Shown piece after piece: positions 6,702 to 13,306 of a stretch of DNA of 19,166 nt. Position 1 is the first letter of the stretch. The number at the start of each line of letters is the position of its first letter. The position numbers and the translations under genes were made by a program. The notes beneath the pieces were generated by a model, which saw only the letters and a list, made by a program, of their open reading frames with translations, was not told the origin of the DNA and searched no databases. The DNA comes from Candidatus Woesearchaeota archaeon (lineage in GTDB: Archaea > Nanobdellota > Nanobdellia > Woesearchaeales > JAGVYO01), in NCBI GenBank assembly GCA_018303225.1, contig JAGVYO010000031.1:1-19166 (forward strand), written 5' to 3'.

Positions 6702-7457
6702 CTAAAGCCGTATCTTACCGCTGTGCCAATCCATCAGGAAATGGATGGCGGCCCGCTGTTCATCCACGATGCTGCCTTTCTGGAGCATGTTCAGCTTTCT
6801 TCCGTATGCGATCAATATTTCCTCGGGCTCCTGTTTCGGGTCGATGCCGTAGGTCCTCTCCAGCACCGCCGGATTGGTCTTCTGGAACATCTCAATCAGC
6901 TTGTACGCCACCAGATCCGGATCCCTGAGCTTGGCAGGGCTAATGCCCGAGACAAGGCCCAAGCGGATTTCGTCCCGGTCTTCAAACGGCACCACACCCG
7001 GGGTGTCCATCAGCATCAGGCCGCCTTTTCCGCCAATCAGCTGAATGCCCCTCGTAAGGCCGGATTCAGGACTGGTGCGCGCTCTCCCACCCCTAGAGAG
7101 CTGGTTGATCAGCGAGCTCTTGCCGGTGTTGGGATAGCCGATAAAAGCCACTTTGATAGGGGCGCGCTTTATCTTGTTCTTGATCATGGCCACCAACTCC
7201 CTGATGCCTTTGGAATGTGTGGCCGACACCCATACGCAATTCTGCTCCCGATAGGCGTCTTTGATATTCCGCCGCGCGGTATCCGAAATAAGATCGGCCT
7301 TGTTGATGACCAGGATGAACGGCTTTCCGAAGCCGGCTCCATATTCCTCCAGCTTCCGGTTTCTCGTGATTTCAGGCATCCGGGCATCCAGTATCTCAAG
7401 GATGATGTCGGCTTTCCGGATGATGTCTTTAACAGTTGTCCAGAATCCTTTTTTCAT
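6702..7457 (-). CDS. Circularly permuted GTPase of the YlqF/RbgA-MMR1 type
   Basis: This 251-aa GTPase has the permuted motif order G4-G5-G1-G2-G3: NKAD (52-55), SAT (78-80), P-loop GYPNTGKSS (107-115), Thr135 in GLTRG, and DTPG (151-154). Bacterial and eukaryotic relatives (RbgA, Nog2, Lsg1) act in large ribosomal subunit assembly, and the archaeal form probably does too. The C-terminal domain (about 165-251) resembles the short archaeal variety. There is no membrane segment. A TATA-like box is centred about 27 nt upstream of the ATG. Structured element 2 lies just upstream, but it belongs by orientation to the 3' side of the permease gene. Confidence 0.88.
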   Translation of the reverse strand: MKKGFWTTVKDIIRKADIILEILDARMPEITRNRKLEEYGAGFGKPFILVINKADLISDTARRNIKDAYREQNCVWVSATHSKGIRELVAMIKNKIKRAPIKVAFIGYPNTGKSSLINQLSRGGRARTSPESGLTRGIQLIGGKGGLMLMDTPGVVPFEDRDEIRLGLVSGISPAKLRDPDLVAYKLIEMFQKTNPAVLERTYGIDPKQEPEEILIAYGRKLNMLQKGSIVDEQRAAIHFLMDWHSGKIRL

Positions 7458-7478
7458 AAGATAGTAGAATGAACCGGT

Positions 7479-7489
7479 TATTTAAAAAT
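7479..7489 (-). promoter_or_regulatory. TATA-like box for the GTPase gene
   Basis: The minus strand reads atttttaaata here, centred about 27 nt upstream of the ATG at 7457. The spacing suggests a leaderless mRNA. Confidence 0.5.
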
Positions 7490-7544
7490 CTACGTGTATG
7501 TAAAATCCGTGGCCTCTATTTTACCACCGAAATCTTTACTTTTT

Positions 7545-7770
7545 TTGACAGTTGGATTTGTCCCAAAAATTTCGGCACGAAATTTTTGATATGTCAGAAA
7601 TATACCACTGGTTGATAACCAGTGGACAAAGTCCACTACCCTGTTTTGGAAGAGGGTATATTTCTGAGCATGCTCAAGAACCACTGTACGCTGTTACGTT
7701 CAGAAACATGCCACCGGTCTGTGACCGTGGTTCTTGACAGGAGCGCTTTCGCTCTAAAAAATATTTTTTC
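7545..7770 (-). repeat. Structured intergenic element 2, downstream of the TctA permease gene
   Basis: The 333-nt gap 7458-7790 holds a GTPase promoter and this hairpin cluster. An 11-bp perfect stem has arms caaaaatttcg/cgaaatttttg at 7564-7588 with a 3-nt loop. A 13-bp perfect stem has arms 7594-7606 and 7655-7667, and encloses two mutually exclusive hairpins at 7605-7625 (9 bp) and 7621-7637 (7 bp). Another 11-bp perfect stem has arms 7674-7684 and 7727-7737. It encloses part of a near-palindrome at 7711-7730, which matches the ccaccggt hairpin of element 1. A gagcg/cgctc hairpin lies at 7741-7754, and aaaaaatatttttt at 7756-7769. Read on the minus strand, the order of hairpins parallels element 1. 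A 64-codon minus ORF across it has no family resemblance. Confidence 0.7.
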
Positions 7771-7790
7771 CAAATGTTCCGTTAGTATCT

Positions 7791-9002
7791 TTATAACATA
7801 AAGAACAAAATAACCGGTAAAATCAAACTGCCCATCGCCAGGCTTCTCTTGACGCCCATCAACGCCGGAATCATGCCGACGGCGGTGGAAACGACAAGGA
7901 TGAGCAGGCCGTACCAGGAAGAGAAATAGAATGCCAACCCCGTGATAAAAAGCATGACGCCGATGACCAGCTTCCGGTAGTTGATTTTCGTAATCAGCCT
8001 TGAAAACAGTTTGGCGAGATATAGTGTTAGGAAGGTGGCGATGCCGCCGGCCAGCAAGGCAACGCCCAAGAACAAAACCAGCCCATTAAAGTCGATGCTT
8101 TTCAGGATCTCTTTCACGGCCACGATGGCGCCGTTGCGCGCCTTCTCCAGGGTGTATAGCGCAACCAGGCTGAATACGAAGTTTACAGTATTGATGCCGC
8201 CGATCAAAACCAGGAAGGCATAATTGCCCAGGTTGCCCACCAGCTGCATGGCGATGATGGCAGCCTGCGCAGACCCCAGCCCGGGCAGAAGGCCTGTCAC
8301 CGAGCCGGTGACGGTTGCGCCAATGATGGCACGCGCGCTTTTTCCTTTCGGAAGGGAGACGGATTCGGTGACATACTGCTTCGGAATCTGCACGTTGTCT
8401 TTCAGGGAGAGCAAGAGCGTACTCAGTCCAAACAGCCCGGAGAGCAGCGCGAACAACGGCTGATTGAGGTTGGGCCACGACAATACAAGAATGCCCAGGA
8501 TGCCGGAGAGGACGAACACAAAAAATCCCCAGAATTTCTTATCCCAGCCTGTTTCCTTAAGAATCATGAACAGGCATACAACAATCAAAATCCACCCCAT
8601 ATATGCCTGGATATGGAGGTAGATGAAAGGCACTATAGAAAGGGTGAAAGGGATCAGCGCAATGACCACTATCAAACTCAACAGCGACCCGATGATGGTC
8701 AGTTTCACGGCTTCAAAGCCTTTCCCTTCCAGCAGCATGCGGTGCCCGGGCAACACACTCAGAACCGTATCCGGATCCGGCGCGCCTAAAAAGATAGAAG
8801 GGACGGCATCCAGGAACGTATGCGTAATCGACATGGCAATGATGAAGACGCCCAATACGATGGGCTCTGTAAAGCCGAGCAGGTAGCCGGAAGCGCTGAC
8901 CAGCAGCAGGGAGACCAGATTGATGTGGACGCCAGGGATCAGGCCGGTAAAGATGCCTGCCAAACAGCCGAGAAGGACAGCGGCCAGTACCTCCAGAAGC
9001 AT
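7791..9002 (-). CDS. TctA-family integral membrane permease (archaeal type)
   Basis: This 403-aa protein is almost entirely hydrophobic, with about ten or more membrane segments. Two internally similar Gly-Pro-rich loops mark the family: GLIPGVHINL (20-29) and GLLPGLGSAQAA. Another marker is APDPDTVLSVLPGH. TctA subunits form the large membrane channel of tripartite tricarboxylate transporters. The archaeal branch usually occurs without TctB or a periplasmic TctC, as here, so the substrate is unknown. The start codon overlaps the stop of the OB-fold gene by one nt (TGATG), so the two are translationally coupled. Downstream lies a T-rich palindrome and structured element 2, which may end the transcript. 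Confidence 0.85.
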   Translation of the reverse strand: MLLEVLAAVLLGCLAGIFTGLIPGVHINLVSLLLVSASGYLLGFTEPIVLGVFIIAMSITHTFLDAVPSIFLGAPDPDTVLSVLPGHRMLLEGKGFEAVKLTIIGSLLSLIVVIALIPFTLSIVPFIYLHIQAYMGWILIVVCLFMILKETGWDKKFWGFFVFVLSGILGILVLSWPNLNQPLFALLSGLFGLSTLLLSLKDNVQIPKQYVTESVSLPKGKSARAIIGATVTGSVTGLLPGLGSAQAAIIAMQLVGNLGNYAFLVLIGGINTVNFVFSLVALYTLEKARNGAIVAVKEILKSIDFNGLVLFLGVALLAGGIATFLTLYLAKLFSRLITKINYRKLVIGVMLFITGLAFYFSSWYGLLILVVSTAVGMIPALMGVKRSLAMGSLILPVILFFML

Positions 9003-9346
9003 CAGGTCACCCGGATCAGCTCGGCCAGGATTTCGGGCTTGTTCTCGTACTCGTCCACCTTGCCGATGATTTCTACATGCGCCCCTTTGGAAAGGTTCAA
9101 GGGCGTGTCTTTGAAGACAACAATGTCCATCTCCTGGGGCTGGGTCACTTTGAGAAAGACCGCGTTTTCCGTATGGGTTATGCCGGTCACCTGTCCCTTT
9201 ATCTTGACATAATCCTCCAAATTCTCAACACTGATTTTACCGAGCGGCTTTTCTTCCACGTCCAAATTCCCTGAAATGAAAAATAGGATCAGAAGGCCGG
9301 CCAGCGAGGTCACCAGGGCCAGTTTTATCAGAAGGGACTCTTTCAT
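9002..9346 (-). CDS. Membrane-anchored OB-fold protein
   Basis: This 114-aa protein has one N-terminal hydrophobic segment (about 7-25), which could be a membrane anchor or uncleaved signal. A small OB-fold domain follows (about 40-113), with VKIKGQVTGIT, a central MDIVVFKD strand, HVEIIGKVDEYENKPEILA and a final LIRV. This resembles the OB-fold tRNA/helicase-type nucleic-acid-binding family. Because the domain is probably outside the membrane, nucleic acid may not be its real ligand. The gene precedes tctA with a 1-nt overlap, which suggests a functional link with the permease. A TATA-like box is centred about 28 nt upstream, so it is the first gene of the operon. Confidence 0.75.
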   Translation of the reverse strand: MKESLLIKLALVTSLAGLLILFFISGNLDVEEKPLGKISVENLEDYVKIKGQVTGITHTENAVFLKVTQPQEMDIVVFKDTPLNLSKGAHVEIIGKVDEYENKPEILAELIRVT

Positions 9347-9368
9347 TGTATAGGGGGCTCTACAGGTG

Positions 9369-9378
9369 CTTAAAAGAT
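9369..9378 (-). promoter_or_regulatory. TATA-like box for the OB-fold/TctA operon
   Basis: The minus strand reads tcttttaag, centred about 28 nt upstream of the ATG at 9346. The gene has no Shine-Dalgarno. Confidence 0.4.
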
Positions 9379-9410
9379 TTTCTCTGAAGGATAGTAAACG
9401 AAATCGTAAA

Positions 9411-9419
9411 CTTTAAATA
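9411..9419 (+). promoter_or_regulatory. TATA-like box for the zinc-ribbon membrane protein gene
   Basis: The motif ctttaaata is identical to the sepF box and is centred 29 nt upstream of the ATG at 9444. A purine run (agaaagaggggg) just before the ATG could act as a Shine-Dalgarno if the leader is longer. Confidence 0.5.
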
Positions 9420-9443
9420 TCAGCGACCCGAGAAAGAGGGGGC

Positions 9444-10046
9444 ATGCCCCCCACCAGCCTCCCTGAATTGATGCAATTTCTGACCGAGAATCCGATGCTG
9501 ATTGTGGGAACGCTCTTGCTGCTGACCATCATTGTCTACCTGTCCAAAGAGCACAGCCATATCCGCCATAAGACCAAGACCGAAAGGAATACACTGTGGG
9601 TCGGGTGGGGCTTGCTGATGATTACGCTGTCCTTATTTTCGCTGTTTACCACGGCCCTTCATCTGGTGGCGGAATCGGCTAATTTGCTGCCGGAAGGCAC
9701 GCCTACAGGCTATGTGACCCTCTATGAAGGCAATACGCAATGCCAGGACGTGCTGTATGATCCCCAGTCCAACCTTACTGCCGCGCAGCAGAAAGGCTGC
9801 CAACAGGTGAATTACGGGTTCTACAGCTTCCTGGGGCTCTTGGTGGTAGGAGTGTTGTTTGCTATCGTAGGCCTTGCGAAGAAGCGCCGGGGCGGAAGCG
9901 AAGCAGTGCTTGTTTCGGAAGCCGCACCTGACACTCCTGAAACCCACGAACTGATCGACAAGAAGTACTGCGTAGAGTGCGGAAAGCAGTTGCCAAGAAG
10001 CGCCAAGCATTGCTCGGAATGCGGCAGCCAACAGCCGATGCGATAA
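9444..10046 (+). CDS. Three-segment membrane protein with C-terminal zinc ribbon
   Basis: I do not recognise a named family for this 200-aa protein. It has three likely membrane helices (about 18-33, 51-73, 124-144). The loop between the first two is basic (KEHSHIRHKTKTER) and probably cytoplasmic. The loop 74-123 would then be outside. It contains two cysteines (Cys100, Cys119) that could form a disulfide. After the third helix, a basic KKRRGG stretch and a flexible linker lead to a C-terminal zinc ribbon (Cys176, Cys179, Cys190, Cys193) in the cytoplasm. Such ribbons in archaeal membrane proteins usually mediate protein or nucleic-acid contact. It is a single-gene unit with its own promoter. 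Confidence 0.78.
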   Translation: MPPTSLPELMQFLTENPMLIVGTLLLLTIIVYLSKEHSHIRHKTKTERNTLWVGWGLLMITLSLFSLFTTALHLVAESANLLPEGTPTGYVTLYEGNTQCQDVLYDPQSNLTAAQQKGCQQVNYGFYSFLGLLVVGVLFAIVGLAKKRRGGSEAVLVSEAAPDTPETHELIDKKYCVECGKQLPRSAKHCSECGSQQPMR

Positions 10047-10073
10047 AAGCGCAATTATTGGTGTAAATTCTGG

Positions 10074-10268
10074 CTATTTTTTGAAAGCCTTGGGATGGCT
10101 GCAATAAAGGGCATATTTGCCCTTTGCTATGTTCCCTTCTTCGATATGATATGAGCAGGTAAAGCAACAGCCCTCGATTTTAATTCTGGGACACCATCTG
10201 GGCGGACAGTGTTCATTCTTTCCGATTCTCCTATATTTTCTACTTTCTTGCTTTTTCATGCGGTTCAT
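10074..10268 (-). CDS. Small cysteine-rich protein
   Basis: This 64-aa basic protein has six cysteines (21, 26, 34, 35, 38, 56) in a pattern (CPPRWC, GCCFTC, YCSHP) typical of small archaeal metal-binding proteins, probably zinc or an Fe-S cluster. It starts 5 nt after the stop of the 92-aa gene, so it is probably its second cistron. The ATG at 10268 gives MNRMKK, and a second ATG at 10259 is equally possible. There is no Shine-Dalgarno. Function is unknown. The confidence reflects the Cys spacing and tandem placement, not a family match. Confidence 0.55.
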   Translation of the reverse strand: MNRMKKQESRKYRRIGKNEHCPPRWCPRIKIEGCCFTCSYHIEEGNIAKGKYALYCSHPKAFKK

Positions 10269-10273
10269 TTCGG

Positions 10274-10552
10274 TTAATGTACAATGCTTATCGCTTCTAT
10301 GTTAATCCTTTTTGAAGAGGTGATTTGCATGCCGAACCATCCTTTTCGGGTAACCAATTGAAAAAAGGTCCAGTTGGTGTCGTATTCCAGGACAAATTGG
10401 TTGCCCAATTCGTAGCGGATGGATTCAATGCTCGGTTTATGACCAGTCCTTTCTTTAGTCGTATACGATTTTTCTTTGATAGTATACACATTACCATTAA
10501 TCTTTAATTTATCTCCGACCTTCAATGTACGGTATCTTTTTGGCAATTCCAT
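10274..10552 (-). CDS. Small uncharacterised beta-rich protein
   Basis: This 92-aa protein has the pattern LKVGDKLKINGNVYTIKEKS near its N-terminus, followed by alternating strands (YELGNQFVLEYD, WTFFQLVTRKGW). It looks like a small beta-barrel, loosely reminiscent of DUF4178-type domains. ATG at 10552 is chosen as the start over an in-frame TTG at 10555, because a TATA-like box is centred 27 nt upstream of it. The Cys-rich gene follows 5 nt after its stop. No function can be assigned. Confidence 0.6.
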   Translation of the reverse strand: MELPKRYRTLKVGDKLKINGNVYTIKEKSYTTKERTGHKPSIESIRYELGNQFVLEYDTNWTFFQLVTRKGWFGMQITSSKRINIEAISIVH

Positions 10553-10574
10553 CAAATAGAATGATGTGGATTGT

Positions 10575-10584
10575 CTTATAAATT
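10575..10584 (-). promoter_or_regulatory. TATA-like box for the 92-aa/Cys-rich gene pair
   Basis: The minus strand reads aatttataag, centred about 27 nt from the ATG at 10552. The motif is nearly symmetric. It could also serve the plus-strand small ORF at 10685, with a leader of about 80 nt. Confidence 0.4.
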
Positions 10585-10684
10585 TGCTCTTTTGATAGGA
10601 CGCCTAAAAATTGCTTTTCACCGCTTCCGAGTTCCAAAAGCTGATAAGGGACAGCGTATTCATTACAGTAAGTTAGGAGGAAAG

Positions 10685-10783
10685 ATGAAACAATACACAG
10701 CTGAAGAATTGGAAGATATGGATGTAGGGGAAATACAGGACTATTTCGAAAAACTGCATAAAGAGAATCGTACATCCTATTGA
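10685..10783 (+). CDS. Small 32-aa acidic protein upstream of lonB
   Basis: A 32-codon ORF starts with ATG at 10685, 4 nt after an excellent Shine-Dalgarno (ttaggagg, 10673-10680). The peptide is acidic and amphipathic: MKQYTAEELEDMDVGEIQ, then DYFEKLHKENRTSY. It probably forms one or two helices. The frame is open upstream to 10571, but the ribosome-binding site favours this internal start. It ends 75 nt before lonB, which has its own promoter. It may be a small regulatory or adaptor peptide. The evidence is the ribosome-binding site and peptide composition only. Confidence 0.5.
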   Translation: MKQYTAEELEDMDVGEIQDYFEKLHKENRTSY

Positions 10784-10825
10784 GGATGAAGGATTCCTGT
10801 AGCTTCTTTAAGTATTGCACAAAAG

Positions 10826-10836
10826 CTTTTTAAAGG
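10826..10836 (+). promoter_or_regulatory. TATA-like box for lonB
   Basis: The motif gctttttaaag is centred about 27 nt upstream of the lonB ATG at 10859. The gene has no Shine-Dalgarno, which fits a leaderless transcript. Confidence 0.5.
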
Positions 10837-10858
10837 GTCTTCTATTTGTCAGAACACC

Positions 10859-12718
10859 ATGGCATTGAGTTATAAGAGTACTGCTGACATCAAGGTACCC
10901 AAACGAATCATTGATCAAGTCATCGGACAAGATGATGCAGTTACAGTCATCCGGAAAGCTTCTGAGCAGCGAAGGCACGTTCTTCTGATTGGTGAACCGG
11001 GTACTGGAAAGAGCATGCTCGGTTTGGGGCTGGCAGAGATGCTGCCTAAAGAGAAGCTGGTAGATGTCGTCGCGTTCCCAAATCCAAATGATGAGAACAT
11101 GCCATTAATCCGGAGCGTGCCGGCTTCTGAAGGCCGCGAACTGGTCAACCGCGCCCGAATCCAGAACATCGGCATGTTCAAGAACCAGAACCTGCTGATT
11201 TTTGTGCTGGTCATCGTTTCCATGATTGCGCCCTGGTGGGTCAGAAGCCATTACAACAGCGACATCATGTTTGCGGCTTTTTTCCTGGGGGGGATGATAT
11301 TCCTGGGAGCGTTCGTTGTCTACCTGAATATGGGCAAGCGCATGCCCGACCGGATGCGCATCCCGAAGGTAATCGTGGACAATTACAAGAAAGATCATGC
11401 GCCGTTTCTGGACGCAACAGGAACGCATGCCGGTGCATTACTCGGGGATGTACTTCATGACCCGTTCCAAAGCGGAGGATTGGGAACGCCCGCACACGAA
11501 AGAGTTGTGGCGGGAATGATCCATAAAGCGAACAAGGGTGTGTTGTTTGTCGATGAGATTGCGACCCTGCAGCCGCACACGCAACAAGAGCTCTTGTCGG
11601 CATTGCAGGAAAAGAAATTCGCGATCACCGGCCAGAGCGAGCGGAGCGCCGGAGCGATGGTTCGGACCGAGCCGGTGCCGTGTGATTTTATCCTGATCGC
11701 AGCCGGCAACCTGGAGACGGTGAAGAACATGCACCCGGCATTGCGCTCCCGTATCCGCGGTTACGGGTACGAAGTGTATATGACCGATACCATCAAAGAC
11801 ACACCAGAGAACCGTGATAAGATAGCTATTTTTGTGGCCCAGGAAGTGCAGAAGGACGGCACGATCCCCCAATTCTCCAAAACAGCGGTTGAAGCTATCA
11901 TACAGGAAGCCCGGCGAAGGGCCGACCGCAAGGATCATCTGACCCTGCGGTTGAGGGAATTGGGTGGCTTAATACGGGCTGCCGGCGATCTGGCGAAAGA
12001 GCAAAAGGCCAAGCTGGTGGATGATAAGCATGTCATGGCTGCCAAGCGCATTGCGCGGACCCTGGAAAAGCAGCTGGCGGACAAATACATCGAGCAGAAA
12101 AAGGAATACCAGGTCATCATCACAACCGGAAATAGGATAGGCCGGGTAAACGGGTTAGCCGTCATTGGCGGCGCACCGCCGTATTCCGGGATTATTTTAC
12201 CCATTGAATCGCAGGTCACACCGGGCGGAAAAGAGGCGGAGATTATCGCCACGGGAAAACTGGGGGATATCGCCAAAGAGGCGGTGAAGAATGTATCGGC
12301 CATCATCAAGAAATATTTTGGCGAGGACATCAAAGAGACGTACGATATCCACGTGCAGTTCTTACAGACGCACGAAGGCGTCGAGGGTGATTCGGCCTCG
12401 GTTGCAGTTGCAACATCCATCATTTCCTCGTTCAAAGACATCCCCGTCAAGCAGGATACAGCCATGACCGGCTCGCTTTCCGTGCGCGGCGAAGTGCTCC
12501 CCATTGGCGGCGTCACCGCCAAAGTGGAGGCTGCTATCGAAGCAGGCCTGAAGACCGTGATCGTACCAAAAGCCAATTTCAAGGATATCATTGTCCCCCC
12601 GGACAAACTGAACAGCATCCGGATCATTCCCGTGGAAACCATCCAGGACGTGCTGAAAGAAGCGCTGGTATGGAAAGGCAAGGAAAGCGTTCTGAAGAAG
12701 ATTTTGGAGCATAAATAA
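10859..12718 (+). CDS. lonB: Archaeal membrane-anchored Lon protease (LonB)
   Basis: LonB is the ATP-dependent protease of archaea, a hexamer held on the inner face of the membrane that degrades misfolded and regulatory proteins. The 619-aa length is typical. The AAA+ module has Walker A GEPGTGKS (45-52) and Walker B VLFVDEI (228-234). Two membrane helices (about 111-128 and 137-157) sit within the AAA+ domain, as is characteristic of LonB. The S16 protease domain has the catalytic dyad Ser512 in EGVEGDSAS and Lys555 in GGVTAK. Their spacing of 43 residues equals that of characterised archaeal Lon. Structured element 3 lies 3' of the gene, between it and the convergent rlmH. Confidence 0.96.
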   Translation: MALSYKSTADIKVPKRIIDQVIGQDDAVTVIRKASEQRRHVLLIGEPGTGKSMLGLGLAEMLPKEKLVDVVAFPNPNDENMPLIRSVPASEGRELVNRARIQNIGMFKNQNLLIFVLVIVSMIAPWWVRSHYNSDIMFAAFFLGGMIFLGAFVVYLNMGKRMPDRMRIPKVIVDNYKKDHAPFLDATGTHAGALLGDVLHDPFQSGGLGTPAHERVVAGMIHKANKGVLFVDEIATLQPHTQQELLSALQEKKFAITGQSERSAGAMVRTEPVPCDFILIAAGNLETVKNMHPALRSRIRGYGYEVYMTDTIKDTPENRDKIAIFVAQEVQKDGTIPQFSKTAVEAIIQEARRRADRKDHLTLRLRELGGLIRAAGDLAKEQKAKLVDDKHVMAAKRIARTLEKQLADKYIEQKKEYQVIITTGNRIGRVNGLAVIGGAPPYSGIILPIESQVTPGGKEAEIIATGKLGDIAKEAVKNVSAIIKKYFGEDIKETYDIHVQFLQTHEGVEGDSASVAVATSIISSFKDIPVKQDTAMTGSLSVRGEVLPIGGVTAKVEAAIEAGLKTVIVPKANFKDIIVPPDKLNSIRIIPVETIQDVLKEALVWKGKESVLKKILEHK

Positions 12719-12744
12719 AAATCAACAATTTCATAAATTTCTAT

Positions 12745-12815
12745 TCAACTTTTTTCTTAGCGATAGCGAATCATACCAAAAATTTCGTGCCGAAATTTTT
12801 GTACCTGCCTTTCAA
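12745..12815 (+). repeat. Structured intergenic element 3, between lonB and rlmH
   Basis: A stem of at least 10 bp (aaaaatttcg/cgaaattttt) with a 3-nt loop lies at about 12778-12800. It is nearly identical to the 11-bp hairpin of element 2. The upstream flank (cttttttcttagcgatagcg) resembles the one before the hairpin of element 1 (ttttttctttgcgatagg), and an A-rich arm follows. Only this simplified form is present, without the GC-rich hairpins of elements 1 and 2. The position downstream of lonB matches the position of the others after their genes. Confidence 0.6.
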
Positions 12816-12850
12816 AGAAAAGATAAAGATTTTCGGTTAATGCGCAATTT

Positions 12851-13306
12851 TTATTTGTGATACGGCTCCTTATGCAGAATCGTATACGCCCTGTAAATCT
12901 GTTCCATCAAAACCAATTTAGCCAGATCGTGCTGCAGGGTCATTTTGGAGATGGAGAGCGTGACATCCGCCCATTCCAGGACTTCCGGTGAAACGCCCAC
13001 GGGGCCGCCGACCACAAACACCACATCCTTGCCCTGGTCTTTTTCCAGCTCAAGGATGCTCGCAAAATCTTCGGAAACCAGCTGTTTCCCATTGGGATCC
13101 ATCACAATCGTATAATCGTGGTCCATCTTGTCCAGCTTATCTACGATGTGTTTCCCTTCCTTTTCCTTCACAACATCTTCGTTCCTGTCTTTGACTTCTT
13201 TCAATTCCACCACATTGATTTTCGTGTACCGCTGGATACGCTTCAGGTACGTGTTGAACATCTCGTTGTACAACTTCAGTTTTCCAATGGATAGGATAGT
13301 GATCAT
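12851..13306 (-). CDS. rlmH: RlmH-type 23S rRNA pseudouridine N3-methyltransferase
   Basis: RlmH is a SPOUT-class methyltransferase that modifies pseudouridine 1915 (E. coli numbering) in helix 69 of 23S rRNA. The 151-aa length is typical. The SAM-binding knot is seen in VVFVVGGPVGVSPEV (94-108), and the family-specific C-terminus in SISKMTLQHDLAKLVLMEQI (117-136) and YRAYTILHKEPYHK. The start overlaps the kae1 stop by 4 nt, so the two genes are coupled. RlmH is widespread in bacteria and patchier in archaea, so its fusion to a kae1 operon is noteworthy. Confidence 0.94.
   Translation of the reverse strand: MITILSIGKLKLYNEMFNTYLKRIQRYTKINVVELKEVKDRNEDVVKEKEGKHIVDKLDKMDHDYTIVMDPNGKQLVSEDFASILELEKDQGKDVVFVVGGPVGVSPEVLEWADVTLSISKMTLQHDLAKLVLMEQIYRAYTILHKEPYHK

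Noticed and set aside
7490..7684. A 64-codon minus-strand ORF across structured element 2
   Set aside because: It runs through the hairpins and the GTPase promoter. Its composition is dictated by the palindromes and it resembles no family.
5765..7790. CRISPR array or tRNA genes in the hairpin-rich gaps
   Set aside because: The repeats are palindromic and irregularly spaced, with no repeat-spacer pattern. No cloverleaf with a TPsiC-like GGTTCRAATCC arm is visible.
10509..10820. A 103-codon minus-strand ORF opposite the 32-aa gene
   Set aside because: It overlaps the start and promoter of the 92-aa gene, is antisense to the well-marked small ORF, and has no Shine-Dalgarno or TATA box at a suitable distance that I could see. 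It cannot be fully excluded.
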